DNA of 64,000 nucleotides, taken from assembly GCF_010729305.1 (NCBI RefSeq), contig NZ_AP022574.1, forward strand, positions 1,984,001 to 2,048,000, written 5' to 3'. The notes under the pieces are model-generated. The model worked only from the letters and a program-made list of their open reading frames with translations, was not told the origin of the DNA and searched no databases. Positions 7,765 to 16,592 of the stretch are shown here, piece after piece (within the stretch, counting starts at the first letter, position 1; each line of letters opens with the position of its first letter). The position numbers were made by a program, and so were the translations under genes. Source of the stretch: Mycolicibacterium psychrotolerans. Lineage in GTDB: Bacteria > Actinomycetota > Actinomycetes > Mycobacteriales > Mycobacteriaceae.

Positions 7765-10080
7765 ATGTCGATCGTCAGCACCGAAACAGATGAGCTCCTC
7801 GACGGGCTCAACCCCCAGCAGCGCCAGGCCGTCCTGCACGAGGGCACGCCGCTGCTCATCGTCGCCGGAGCAGGCTCCGGCAAGACCGCCGTGCTCACCC
7901 GCCGCATCGCCTACCTGCTCGCCGCCCGCGAGGTCGGCGTCGGCCAGGTCCTCGCGATCACGTTCACCAACAAGGCCGCCGCCGAGATGCGCGAGCGCGT
8001 CGCGCACCTGGTCGGTCCGCGGGCCCGCAACATGTGGGTCTCGACGTTCCACTCGACGTGCGTGCGGATCCTGCGCAACCAGGCCTCGCTGCTGCCGGGG
8101 TTGAACTCGAACTTCTCGATCTACGACGCCGACGACTCCCGCCGCCTGCTGCTGATGATCGGCAAGGACATGGGCCTCGACACCAAGAAGTTCTCCCCGC
8201 GACTGCTCTCCAACGGGATCTCGAACCTGAAGAACGAGCTGATCGGTCCGGAGCAGGCCGCCGCCGAGGCATCGGAGGCCGCCGAGGACCTGGCCCGCGT
8301 CATCGCCGAGGTGTACGGCGAATACCAGCGCCGGCTGCGTGCGGCCAACGCACTCGATTTCGACGACCTGATCGGCGAGACGGTCGCCGTGCTGCAGGCC
8401 TTCCCGCAGATCGCGCAGTACTACCGGCGCCGGTTCCGGCACATCCTGGTCGACGAGTACCAGGACACCAACCACGCGCAGTACGTGCTGGTGCGCGAGC
8501 TCGTGGGGACCGAAACGGTTGACGGGCTGGCGCCTGCCGAACTGTGCGTCGTCGGTGACGCCGACCAGTCGATCTACGCGTTCCGCGGCGCCACCATTCG
8601 CAACATCGAGGATTTCGAGCGCGACTATCCCAGCGCCACGACGATTCTGCTCGAACAGAACTACCGCTCGACGCAGACCATCCTCAACGCGGCCAACGCC
8701 GTGATCGCCCGCAACGCCGGGCGGCGGGAGAAGCGGCTGTGGACCGACGCAGGCGAGGGTGAGCTCATCGTCGGCTACGTCGCCGACAACGAGCACGACG
8801 AGGCACGGTTCGTCGCCCAGGAGATCGACGCGCTGGCCGATGGTGACGGCGAGTTCACGTACAACGACGTCGCGGTCTTCTACCGCACCAACAACTCCTC
8901 GCGCGCCCTCGAAGAAGTGTTCATCCGGGCCGGGATCCCGTACAAGGTCGTCGGCGGCGTTCGCTTCTACGAGCGCCGGGAGATCCGCGACATCGTCGCC
9001 TACCTGCGGGTGCTCGACAATCCCGGTGATTCGGTCAGCATGCGGCGCATCCTCAACACCCCGCGCCGCGGCATCGGCGACCGTGCCGAGGCGTGCGTGG
9101 CGGTGTACGCCGAGAACACCGGTGCGAGTTTCAACGACGCCCTGGTGGCCGCGGCCGAGGGCAGGGTCCCGATGCTCAACACCCGCGCGGAGAAGGCGAT
9201 CGCCGGGTTCGTCGCGATGCTCGACGAGTTGCGCGGTGGTCTCGACGGCGAACTGGGCGAGCTGGTCGCGTCGGTGCTGGACCGCACCGGCTACCGCGCC
9301 GAGCTCGAATCGTCCACCGACCCTCAGGACCTGGCCCGGCTCGACAACCTCAACGAATTGGTCAGCGTCGCACACGAATTCAGCATCGACCTGGCCAACG
9401 CGCGTGCCCTGGCCGACGAGGACGGCGCCGAGCCGCAGGACGAAGATGTCCCGGACACCGGGGTGCTGGCCTCGTTCCTGGAGCGGGTGTCGCTGGTGGC
9501 CGACGCCGACGACATCCCGGAGCACGGCTCGGGTGTGGTGACGATGATGACCTTGCACACCGCCAAGGGCCTGGAGTTTCCGGTGGTGTTCGTGACCGGG
9601 TGGGAGGACGGCATGTTCCCGCACATGCGCGCCCTCGGCGATCCGGTCGAGCTGTCCGAGGAACGCCGGCTGGCCTACGTCGGCATCACGCGGGCCCGCC
9701 AGCGGCTGTACCTCAGCCGGGCGAAGGTGCGGTCCTCGTGGGGGCAGCCGATGCTCAACCCCGAATCCCGCTTCCTGCGCGAGATCCCGCAGGAGCTGAT
9801 CCACTGGCGCCGCGTCGAGCAGCCCGCGTCGGCGTTCTCCGCGCCGGTGAGTGGCGCCGGCCGGTTCGGCACCCCGCGACCGTCCCCGAGCCGCCCCGTG
9901 GCCGGGAAACGCCCGCTGCTCGTGCTCGAACCCGGCGATCGGGTCACCCACGACAAGTACGGGCTGGGTCGCGTGGAGGAGGTGTCGGGCATGGGGGAGT
10001 CGGCGATGTCGCTGATCGATTTCGGCAGTGCCGGGCGGGTCAAGCTCATGCACAACCACGCACCGGTGGCCAAGCTCTAA
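7765..10080 (+). CDS. uvrD1: UvrD1/PcrA-type ATP-dependent DNA helicase
   Basis: 771 aa superfamily 1A helicase. Motif I GAGSGKT (residues about 36-42), Ia TFTNKAA, II VDEYQDT, III VVGDADQSIYAFRGA, IV EQNYRST, V TLHTAKGLEFPVVF and VI VGITRARQRL are all intact. The C-terminal RVTHDKYGLGRV...VKLMHNH is the Tudor-like domain that contacts RNA polymerase. In mycobacteria UvrD1 acts in nucleotide excision repair and is stimulated by Ku or by redox-driven dimerisation. Cys444 in GDRAEACVAVY sits in the 2B region and probably corresponds to the dimerising cysteine described in M. tuberculosis; that mapping is inference. ATG at 7765 after GGGGCAGT. Confidence 0.96.
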   Translation: MSIVSTETDELLDGLNPQQRQAVLHEGTPLLIVAGAGSGKTAVLTRRIAYLLAAREVGVGQVLAITFTNKAAAEMRERVAHLVGPRARNMWVSTFHSTCVRILRNQASLLPGLNSNFSIYDADDSRRLLLMIGKDMGLDTKKFSPRLLSNGISNLKNELIGPEQAAAEASEAAEDLARVIAEVYGEYQRRLRAANALDFDDLIGETVAVLQAFPQIAQYYRRRFRHILVDEYQDTNHAQYVLVRELVGTETVDGLAPAELCVVGDADQSIYAFRGATIRNIEDFERDYPSATTILLEQNYRSTQTILNAANAVIARNAGRREKRLWTDAGEGELIVGYVADNEHDEARFVAQEIDALADGDGEFTYNDVAVFYRTNNSSRALEEVFIRAGIPYKVVGGVRFYERREIRDIVAYLRVLDNPGDSVSMRRILNTPRRGIGDRAEACVAVYAENTGASFNDALVAAAEGRVPMLNTRAEKAIAGFVAMLDELRGGLDGELGELVASVLDRTGYRAELESSTDPQDLARLDNLNELVSVAHEFSIDLANARALADEDGAEPQDEDVPDTGVLASFLERVSLVADADDIPEHGSGVVTMMTLHTAKGLEFPVVFVTGWEDGMFPHMRALGDPVELSEERRLAYVGITRARQRLYLSRAKVRSSWGQPMLNPESRFLREIPQELIHWRRVEQPASAFSAPVSGAGRFGTPRPSPSRPVAGKRPLLVLEPGDRVTHDKYGLGRVEEVSGMGESAMSLIDFGSAGRVKLMHNHAPVAKL

Positions 10081-10667
10081 CCCGACCGCGCCCAGCGCCC
10101 GGTGTCGGGCAGCAGCGCCAGCACGATCGACGCGAGCGGTAGCACCGGCATCGCGTAGACGAGCGCGGGCAGCGCGGCGCCGGCGATGAACAGGCCTGTG
10201 AAGATCAGCAGCGCCACCAATGCACCGACGACGATCAGCAGCCGGCCCATCCGCCGGCGCAACAGCAGCGCGATCAGCCCGCCGATGGTGGCTGCGGCAG
10301 AGATCGCGGTGAGGAAGCCGATGGCCACGCAGAACAGCGGATCGGTCGCCGACCAACCGGTGATGAGGTCCGTCGCGATGACTGCGGTCGCCCACCCCGA
10401 CAGGATGCTCACGACGGCGGTCGCGATGGCCGTTCTGGGATGGCCGTGCGGGGACCAGGGCGGGCCGACGGCGACGGGCTGCGCGCGGGGTAGGTAGCCG
10501 GTCGCGGGCTCGTCGGCCGCCGGGAACTCACCGGTGGGATGACGCCGGATGATGGACGTCTGCGGCTCGGCGGGCGACTGCAGCGGCTGTGACGGGGTGT
10601 TCAGCGGCGCCCGGCGCAGAATCCGGGTGTCGTCCGAATCGGGTGAATCAGTGGAGTCGCTGGCCAC
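10077..10667 (-). CDS. Four-helix membrane protein of unknown function
   Basis: 196 aa. The first about 75 residues are polar and Pro-rich, likely disordered and cytoplasmic; four hydrophobic helices follow between roughly 80 and 190 (ATAVVSILSGWATAVIA, FCVAIGFLTAISAAATIGG, LLIVVGALVALLIFTGLF, ALVYAMPVLPLASIVLAL). No catalytic motif is visible. The GTG start directly follows the TGA of the upstream M23 peptidase gene (TGAGTG), so translation is probably coupled and the two proteins may act together at the envelope. Its 3' end overlaps the uvrD1 stop by 3 bases in convergent orientation. Confidence 0.72.
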   Translation of the reverse strand: MASDSTDSPDSDDTRILRRAPLNTPSQPLQSPAEPQTSIIRRHPTGEFPAADEPATGYLPRAQPVAVGPPWSPHGHPRTAIATAVVSILSGWATAVIATDLITGWSATDPLFCVAIGFLTAISAAATIGGLIALLLRRRMGRLLIVVGALVALLIFTGLFIAGAALPALVYAMPVLPLASIVLALLPDTGRWARSG

Positions 10668-11711
10668 TCAGCCAACGTAGCTGCCGGGGGACAGCCCCCG
10701 CTTGGCCAGCCATCCGACGGGATCGACCCGGTCGGTGCCGCCGAGGAGCACCTCGAAGTGCAGGTGCGGACCGGTGGAGTTGCCCCGGTTGCCCATCGTG
10801 GCGATCTGATCGCCGGCCATCACGCGCTCTCCGACACTGACCAGCCATGTGTTGACGTGGCCGTAGAGGGTGACGGTGCCATCGGCGTGCTTGATCTTGA
10901 CCCAGGCGCCGTAGCCCGCGGTCGGGCCGACGTCGACGACGACGCCGTCCGCGGCGGCCAGAATCGGGGTACCGATCGAGTTGGCGATGTCGATGCCGCC
11001 GTGCAGTACGCCCCAGCGGTATCCGAAGCCGGACGTCCACACGCCGCGGGTGGGCATGACGAACTGAGGACGGGCCAGCCGTGCCTCGCGCTCGGCGCGC
11101 TCCTGCGCGAACGCCGCGGCCTTGGTGATCTCCTCGGCGTGGATGGCGGAGTTGGCGGCGGGCGCGACGGTGACCACCTGCATGCCGTCGACGGAGCCGG
11201 TGATGACCCCCGCGCCACCGGTTGTCGTCGAGTCGGAGGCGAGCACTGTCGCCGTGGGCTGCTTCTGGGCGGCGTTGGTCACGGTGTAGGCGCCGGCGGC
11301 GGTGGCGCCGACGGCCATCGCGGCGACCATCAGGCGGCCTTTGACCGGAACCTCGGCCTTGCGGTGCAGACCCTTGCGGCCGCGCATGTCGATGACGTCG
11401 GTCATGGCCGTGCCGTCGCTGAGGTCGGTGTGGCTGTCGCGGTGGGCCCGGGTGGACGACGGCCGCGCCTCGGTGCGCGCCGCGCGGAACTCGGCGGGGA
11501 CCAGTCGCAGCGGCTCCAGGTCGTCGGTGTCGAGCAGGTCGTCGAGCTCAGGGGCGCGGATGACCTCGGTGTCCCGGTCGAAGGCGCCGTAGGGGAGATC
11601 GTCCAGATCGCCCAGCTCGCCGAACTCGTCGAACGGGATGATGTCGGTGACTTCGGTCGGACCAGGTGCCGCGAGGGCCTCGGAGATTCGAGGCGAACGA
11701 TGCTGAGGCAA
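10668..11711 (-). CDS. M23-family metallopeptidase, membrane-anchored (Rv0950c-like)
   Basis: 347 aa. A long acidic cytoplasmic N-terminus (1-125), one transmembrane helix (about 126-147), a short helical stalk (190-213) and a C-terminal LytM/M23 domain. Zinc and catalytic residues are all present: H237-GGI-D241, H285 and H316-L-H318. An active enzyme would cleave peptidoglycan cross-bridges or stem peptides outside the membrane. TTG start at 11711 is supported by AAGGA at 11721-11725 with a 9-nt gap. It is divergent from sucC and coupled to the four-helix protein. The retained residues argue against a degenerate, regulator-only LytM. Confidence 0.88.
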   Translation of the reverse strand: MPQHRSPRISEALAAPGPTEVTDIIPFDEFGELGDLDDLPYGAFDRDTEVIRAPELDDLLDTDDLEPLRLVPAEFRAARTEARPSSTRAHRDSHTDLSDGTAMTDVIDMRGRKGLHRKAEVPVKGRLMVAAMAVGATAAGAYTVTNAAQKQPTATVLASDSTTTGGAGVITGSVDGMQVVTVAPAANSAIHAEEITKAAAFAQERAEREARLARPQFVMPTRGVWTSGFGYRWGVLHGGIDIANSIGTPILAAADGVVVDVGPTAGYGAWVKIKHADGTVTLYGHVNTWLVSVGERVMAGDQIATMGNRGNSTGPHLHFEVLLGGTDRVDPVGWLAKRGLSPGSYVG

Positions 11712-11829
11712 CCTGATGAGTCCTTAATCCGTCGGAGGCCGTCGTGATCAGACCGTTATCTAGACCACAGGACGTTAACCAAAATCCAATGCAGGTGGCA
11801 ACCCGAGACTTTAGCGCACGCGAGAATGT

Positions 11830-11851
11830 GACCTGAATCACTATTCAGGTC
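11830..11851. promoter_or_regulatory. 8-bp inverted repeat in the sucC / M23 divergent region
   Basis: GACCTGAA-TCACTA-TTCAGGTC is a perfect 8+6+8 palindrome, 128 bp before the sucC ATG in the 268-bp gap between divergent genes. Its symmetry and size suit a dimeric repressor; a transcript hairpin is the alternative. No known mycobacterial consensus is recognised. The rest of the gap shows no convincing reading frame. Confidence 0.45.
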
Positions 11852-11979
11852 CCGGTGAGATCGACCACATGACAGGTGGGCGGTGACGATCGTCAGCACT
11901 CGTGTCGATAAAGTTCCCCCGGAGCCCGTCGGGCACACATTTTTCCAGCCGCAGACAGACAGGGAAGTTCTGGGAGTCC

Positions 11980-13143
11980 ATGGATCTCTTCGAGTACCAG
12001 GCGAAAGAACTGTTCGCCAAGCACAACGTTCCCACCACCCCCGGACGAGTGACCGACTCCGCGGAGGACGCCAAGGCCATCGCCGAGGAGATCGGCAAGC
12101 CGGTCATGGTGAAAGCCCAGGTCAAGGTCGGTGGCCGCGGTAAAGCCGGCGGCGTGAAGTACGCCGCCACGCCTGACGACGCCTTCACTCACGCCCAGAA
12201 CATCCTCGGTCTCGACATCAAGGGCCACGTCGTCAAGAAGTTGCTGGTGGCCGAGGCCAGCGACATCGCCGAGGAGTACTACATCTCCTTCCTACTCGAC
12301 CGGGCCAACCGCACCTACCTCGCGATGTGCTCGGTCGAAGGCGGCGTGGAGATCGAAGAGGTCGCCGCCACCAAGCCCGAGCGGCTGGCCCGGATCGCCG
12401 TCGACGCGACCAAGGGCGTGGACGAGGCCTTCGCCCGTGAGATCGCCGAGAAGGGCCACCTGCCCGCCGAGGTACTCGACGCGGCCGCGGTGACGATCGC
12501 AAAGCTGTGGGAGGTCTTCGTCGGCGAGGACGCCACGCTGGTCGAGGTGAACCCGCTGGTGCGCACGCCGGACGACCAGATCCTGGCCCTCGACGGCAAG
12601 GTCACCCTGGACGCCAACGCCGACTTCCGCCATCCCGAGCACGCGGAGTTCGAGGACAAGGACGCGACGGATCCGCTCGAGCTCAAGGCCAAGGAGAACG
12701 ACCTCAACTACGTCAAGCTCGACGGGCAGGTCGGCATCATCGGCAACGGTGCGGGTCTGGTGATGTCCACCCTCGACGTGGTCGCCTACGCCGGGGAGAA
12801 GCACGGTGGCGTGAAGCCCGCGAACTTCCTCGACATCGGCGGCGGCGCGTCGGCCGAGGTGATGGCCAACGGCCTTGACGTGATCCTGCACGACAGCCAG
12901 GTCAAGAGCGTGTTCGTCAACGTGTTCGGTGGCATCACCGCGTGCGACGCGGTGGCCAACGGAATCGTCAAGGCGCTGCAGATCCTGGGCGACGAGGCCA
13001 ACAAGCCGCTCGTCGTGCGGCTCGACGGCAACAACGTCGACGAGGGCAGGCGCATCCTCGCCGAGGCCAACCATCCGCTGGTCATCCAGGCGGACACCAT
13101 GGACTCCGGCGCCGACAAGGCCGCCGAGCTGGCGAACAAGTAA
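11980..13143 (+). CDS. sucC: Succinyl-CoA synthetase (ADP-forming) beta subunit
   Basis: 387 aa, the standard SucC length. With SucD it interconverts succinyl-CoA and succinate while making ATP, in the TCA cycle. The N-terminal ATP-grasp fold ([12 protein letters not shown]...[21 protein letters not shown]) and the C-terminal CoA-ligase domain with [12 protein letters not shown] and [10 protein letters not shown] are complete. An upstream in-frame start at 11902 was rejected because MDLFEYQ is the conserved family start; ATG at 11980 has GGGAG close by. sucD begins 12 bp after the stop. Confidence 0.97.
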   Translation: MDLFEYQAKELFAKHNVPTTPGRVTDSAEDAKAIAEEIGKPVMVKAQVKVGGRGKAGGVKYAATPDDAFTHAQNILGLDIKGHVVKKLLVAEASDIAEEYYISFLLDRANRTYLAMCSVEGGVEIEEVAATKPERLARIAVDATKGVDEAFAREIAEKGHLPAEVLDAAAVTIAKLWEVFVGEDATLVEVNPLVRTPDDQILALDGKVTLDANADFRHPEHAEFEDKDATDPLELKAKENDLNYVKLDGQVGIIGNGAGLVMSTLDVVAYAGEKHGGVKPANFLDIGGGASAEVMANGLDVILHDSQVKSVFVNVFGGITACDAVANGIVKALQILGDEANKPLVVRLDGNNVDEGRRILAEANHPLVIQADTMDSGADKAAELANK

Positions 13144-13155
13144 GGGACACAACAG

Positions 13156-14058
13156 ATGTCGATCTTTTTGAACAAGGACAGCAAGGTCATCGTCCAGGGC
13201 ATCACCGGCGGCGAGGGCACCAAGCACACCAAGCTCATGCTCAAGGCGGGCACTCAGATCGTGGGTGGCGTCAACGCGCGCAAGGCGGGCACGACCGTCA
13301 CGCACGAGAACTCCGACGGCCAGGAGGTCGAGCTGCCGGTGTTCGGCAGCGTCGCCGAGGCGATGAAGGAGACCGGCGCTGATGTGTCGATCGCCTTCGT
13401 GCCGCCGGCCTTCTCGAAGGACGCGATCATCGAGGCCATCGACGCCGAGATCCCGCTGCTGGTGGTCATCACCGAGGGAGTCCCGGTGCAGGACACCGCG
13501 TATGCGTGGGCCTACAACCTCGCCAAGGGCGAGAAGACCCGCATCATCGGCCCCAACTGCCCGGGCATCATCACCCCCGGCGAGTCGCTTGTCGGCATCA
13601 CGCCGAACAACATCACCGGCAAGGGCCCGATCGGTCTGGTGTCGAAGTCGGGCACGCTGACCTACCAGATGATGTACGAACTGCGCGATCTCGGCTTCTC
13701 CACCGCGATCGGCATCGGTGGCGACCCGGTCATCGGCACCACGCACATCGATGCGATCGAGGCGTTCGAGAAGGATCCCGAGACCAAGGTCATCGTGATG
13801 ATCGGCGAGATCGGCGGCGACGCCGAGGAGCGTGCGGCCGACTACATCAAGGCCAACGTGTCCAAGCCGGTCGTCGGCTACGTCGCGGGCTTCACCGCCC
13901 CCGAGGGCAAGACGATGGGCCACGCCGGCGCGATCGTGTCCGGGTCGTCGGGCACCGCCGCCGCCAAGAAGGAGGCGCTCGAGGCCGCGGGCGTCAAGGT
14001 CGGCAAGACGCCGTCGGAGACCGCGGCGCTGGCCCGGGAGATCTTCGAGAACCTGTAG
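13156..14058 (+). CDS. sucD: Succinyl-CoA synthetase alpha subunit
   Basis: 300 aa. Rossmann CoA-binding N-terminal domain ([19 protein letters not shown]), the CoA-ligase domain motif [12 protein letters not shown] (about 132-143), and the phosphohistidine loop [13 protein letters not shown] with His256, which carries the phosphate between nucleotide and succinyl-phosphate. Partner of SucC, co-transcribed. Transcription probably ends at the strong hairpin just downstream. Confidence 0.97.
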   Translation: MSIFLNKDSKVIVQGITGGEGTKHTKLMLKAGTQIVGGVNARKAGTTVTHENSDGQEVELPVFGSVAEAMKETGADVSIAFVPPAFSKDAIIEAIDAEIPLLVVITEGVPVQDTAYAWAYNLAKGEKTRIIGPNCPGIITPGESLVGITPNNITGKGPIGLVSKSGTLTYQMMYELRDLGFSTAIGIGGDPVIGTTHIDAIEAFEKDPETKVIVMIGEIGGDAEERAADYIKANVSKPVVGYVAGFTAPEGKTMGHAGAIVSGSSGTAAAKKEALEAAGVKVGKTPSETAALAREIFENL

Positions 14059-14068
14059 TTTCTTGGGC

Positions 14069-14128
14069 GCGAGCGCGCGTGTTTGTGCAGCGACATGCCG
14101 TCGCGACCGTACAAATGCGCGCGCTCGT
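14069..14128. terminator. Long GC-rich hairpin after sucD
   Basis: Left arm 14069-14086 pairs with right arm 14111-14128 over 18 positions, with two G-U-type wobbles and one end mismatch, enclosing a 24-nt loop (GCAGCGACATGCCGTCGCGACC region). It starts 10 nt after the sucD stop and precedes the convergent small membrane-protein gene, so it may end transcription from both sides. No T-run, as is common in mycobacteria. Confidence 0.6.
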
Positions 14129-14155
14129 CGCTTATCAGCGTGCGCTCGCGGTACG

Positions 14156-14338
14156 TCAGCCGTAGTCCCGCAGGGTCATGACCAGGCCGACGCACGTGGC
14201 GATCGCGGCCGCGACGTAGATCAGCGCCGATATCCAGGCGGTGTGCACCGACGCGGCGACCCAGCAGGACAGAAATGCCGCCGCGAGCAGGCACGCGCCG
14301 TAGAACACGGTCCGTTGAGGATGATCACCGCGCGCCAT
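14156..14338 (-). CDS. Small two-helix membrane protein
   Basis: 60 aa. Two hydrophobic helices (about 12-29 and 34-54) joined by a short polar turn, with a basic N-terminus (MARGDHPQR). It has no recognisable motif and I cannot name a family. Position between sucD and the thiolase-like gene, own strand, and frame quality make it more likely real than chance, but it is short and rests on composition alone. Confidence 0.5.
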   Translation of the reverse strand: MARGDHPQRTVFYGACLLAAAFLSCWVAASVHTAWISALIYVAAAIATCVGLVMTLRDYG

Positions 14339-14429
14339 GCACGCGGAGTACCCGCTGCGGCCACCCCGCGCGGCGAACTGGAACCCGTTCTATTAGCCTG
14401 ACGAATTAACAGATGTCAGGAGGTTCGTC

Positions 14430-15959
14430 ATGCCGGTTGACCCGCGCACTCCGATACTCGTCGGTGTCGGCCAGTTCACCGAACGGATCGACGACCCCGA
14501 CTACCGCGGCATGTCGGCCGTGGGGCTCGCGACCGCGGCCGCGCGGGCCGCGCTCGACGACACCGGAGCCGACGCCAGTGTGCTGGCCGCCGCGGTCGAC
14601 ACGGTGTTCGGGCTGCGGCAGTTCGAGATCTCCGGGCCGATGCCGGCGACGCTGGGCAAGTCGAACAACTACCCGCGGTCGGTGATGAAGCGCCTCGGTG
14701 GCGATCCCGCCCGTGTGGTGCTGGAGCCCGTGGGCGGGCAGGGTCCGCAGAAGCTGGTGACCGAGGCCGGCAACGCGATCGTCGCCGGCGAGGCCGACAT
14801 CGTGATGATCATGGGCTCAGAGCCCGGCTCGACGGCCAAGTACTTCGCCGATCGCGACGACAAGCCGGACTTCACCGAGACCATCGAGGGCCAGCTCGAG
14901 GACCGCGGCCACCAGATCTTCAAGTACGTCGACGAATACACCGTGCAGCACGGTCTCACCGGGGCGCCGGTGCAGTACGGTCTGCTCGACAACGCGCGCC
15001 GCGCACGGCTCGGTCTCGGCGTCGACGAATACCGTCACGCGATGGCGGAGCTGTTCGCGCCGATGTCGAAAGTGGCTGCCAAGAACCCCTTCTCGTCGTC
15101 TCCGGTGGAACGGTCGGTCGAGGAGATCGAGACCGTCACCGACGAGAACCGGATGATCTGCGATCCCTACCCCCGGTATCTGGTCGCTCGCGACACCGTG
15201 AACCAGGGCGCGGCGCTCGTGCTGATGTCGGTGGAGGCGGCACGTAGGCACGGTGTGCCGCAGGAGAAGTGGGTGTTCGTCCACGGGCACTCCGATCTCG
15301 CCGAACAGGCGCTGCTGAGCCGGGTCGACCTCGGTGCCAGCCCCGCCGCCGTGCACGCGGCCCATGAGGCGTTGCGGGTCGCCGGCCTCGGCGTCGACGA
15401 CATCGCGACCTTCGATCTGTACAGCTGCTTCCCGTTCCCGGTGTTCGTGATCTGCGAGGCCCTGGGACTCTCCGGCGACGATCCCCGCGGGCTGACGCTG
15501 ACCGGTGGCCTGCCGTACTTCGGCGGCCCCGGCAACAGCTATTCGGTGCACGGAATCGCCGAGACCGCCATCCAGATGCGGGACAAGCCGGGCCGATTCG
15601 GCTTCGTCGGCGCCAACGGCGGCATCATGAGCAAGTATTCGGTCGGCGTCTACTCGACCGAGCCCGTCCAGTGGCGGTCGTCGCGCAGTGCGGAGTTGAC
15701 GGCCCAGGTGGCCGAGTTGCCGACGGTGCCGGTGACGAAGCAGCCGGCAGGCGCAGGAGTGGTCGAAACCTATTCGGTGCGCTATGACTGGCCGGTGCGC
15801 ACCGGCGTCATCGTCGGGCGGCTCGAGGCCGACGGATCGCGGTTCATGGCGACCACCGAGGACTGCGACCTCGTCACGCTGATGTCCGAGGGGGACCCAC
15901 TGGGCGCGAAGATCGTTGTCACACCGACGGATAACGGCAACCGGGCGGTGCTGCGCTAG
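14430..15959 (+). CDS. Thiolase-like protein lacking the standard nucleophilic cysteine
   Basis: 509 aa. Thiolase fold: N-terminal TPILVGVGQFTERID, EPVGGQGPQKLVTEAGNAI where biosynthetic and degradative thiolases have their acyl-accepting cysteine, GGLPYFGGPGNSYSVHGIAE (the histidine block) and GANGGIMSKYSVGVYS (normally a CxG second cysteine). Both canonical cysteines are replaced, so classical thiolysis is doubtful; SCP-x-like and ketosynthase-like relatives show such changes. A C-terminal region of about 80 residues follows. Possible role in acyl-CoA metabolism, substrate unknown. AGGAGG about 9 nt before the ATG at 14430. Inserted between sucD and the Rv0953c-like gene. Confidence 0.8.
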   Translation: MPVDPRTPILVGVGQFTERIDDPDYRGMSAVGLATAAARAALDDTGADASVLAAAVDTVFGLRQFEISGPMPATLGKSNNYPRSVMKRLGGDPARVVLEPVGGQGPQKLVTEAGNAIVAGEADIVMIMGSEPGSTAKYFADRDDKPDFTETIEGQLEDRGHQIFKYVDEYTVQHGLTGAPVQYGLLDNARRARLGLGVDEYRHAMAELFAPMSKVAAKNPFSSSPVERSVEEIETVTDENRMICDPYPRYLVARDTVNQGAALVLMSVEAARRHGVPQEKWVFVHGHSDLAEQALLSRVDLGASPAAVHAAHEALRVAGLGVDDIATFDLYSCFPFPVFVICEALGLSGDDPRGLTLTGGLPYFGGPGNSYSVHGIAETAIQMRDKPGRFGFVGANGGIMSKYSVGVYSTEPVQWRSSRSAELTAQVAELPTVPVTKQPAGAGVVETYSVRYDWPVRTGVIVGRLEADGSRFMATTEDCDLVTLMSEGDPLGAKIVVTPTDNGNRAVLR

Positions 15960-16531
15960 AACAGCGTCGTCGCCGTCGAGGTGAGGACGAAGCCGTGCTC
16001 ACCGACCCGACAGGCGGTCGTGCCCTCGTCGTCGACACCGCACTCGATGCCCTCGTGATCGATTCTGCGCAGCGCGGGAAGTAAGGCGGCTTCAGTAGAC
16101 GGGTCCGGGGTGTCGGTCGGGTTCAGCGGCGATGCGGATGGCTCGATGGTCGCGGGTTGGTCGGTGGCAACGTCGATCTCCCACGTGCCCGGGCCCTTGT
16201 CCGGCCGCGGCCCTTCGCAGGTGAGCGTTCGAATGGCCGAATCGTCGAGCGAGTTCATGTCGTTGCTGTAGCACTCCTGGCCGTCCGGCGTCCTGAACTG
16301 CACCCCGCGGAAGTACGGATAGCTCTGGAAGAACTGCTTCGTGTCGACCGGTGTCAGCATCGACAGATCGGGAAAGCCCGGAGGCAGTGCGGCGGCCGAT
16401 GAACTCGGGGCCGGCGTGGTGGTGTCTGCGCGGCTGTCTGCTGTCCCGCCACAGCCCGAGAGCGCGAGGGCGCAGACGAGCATCGCCGATGAGTGTCGGA
16501 CGTGGGCAGTGCGCATCATCGCGATCGGCAT
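15956..16531 (-). CDS. Secreted lipoprotein of unknown function
   Basis: 191 aa. Signal peptide ends in the lipobox LALSGC (Cys about residue 27), so the protein should be diacylated and held on the outer face of the membrane. A Thr/Ser/Ala-rich linker leads into a compact domain with paired cysteines (QECYSND...TLTCEG and GIECGVD...TACRVG), suggesting two disulfides. No enzyme motif. ATG at 16531; ATGs four or five codons on would also keep the signal peptide. Its stop overlaps the thiolase-like stop by 3 bases, convergent. Confidence 0.78.
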   Translation of the reverse strand: MPIAMMRTAHVRHSSAMLVCALALSGCGGTADSRADTTTPAPSSSAAALPPGFPDLSMLTPVDTKQFFQSYPYFRGVQFRTPDGQECYSNDMNSLDDSAIRTLTCEGPRPDKGPGTWEIDVATDQPATIEPSASPLNPTDTPDPSTEAALLPALRRIDHEGIECGVDDEGTTACRVGEHGFVLTSTATTLF

Positions 16532-16592
16532 GAGGCCTCCAACCGGTGTCCTTCACCAGCCTAAGGCGCGCCGAAGGCCTCGGCGCACCGAA

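Noticed and set aside
7255..10395. A 1046-codon open frame on the minus strand across uvrD1
   Set aside because: It is antisense to a complete helicase, Arg/Asp/Gly/His-rich without any domain, and only its last 87 codons (chorismate mutase) are real. Long shadow frames are expected at this GC content.
13878..14294. 138-codon minus-strand frame over the end of sucD
   Set aside because: Antisense to sucD; the 60-codon membrane frame beside it is a better candidate.
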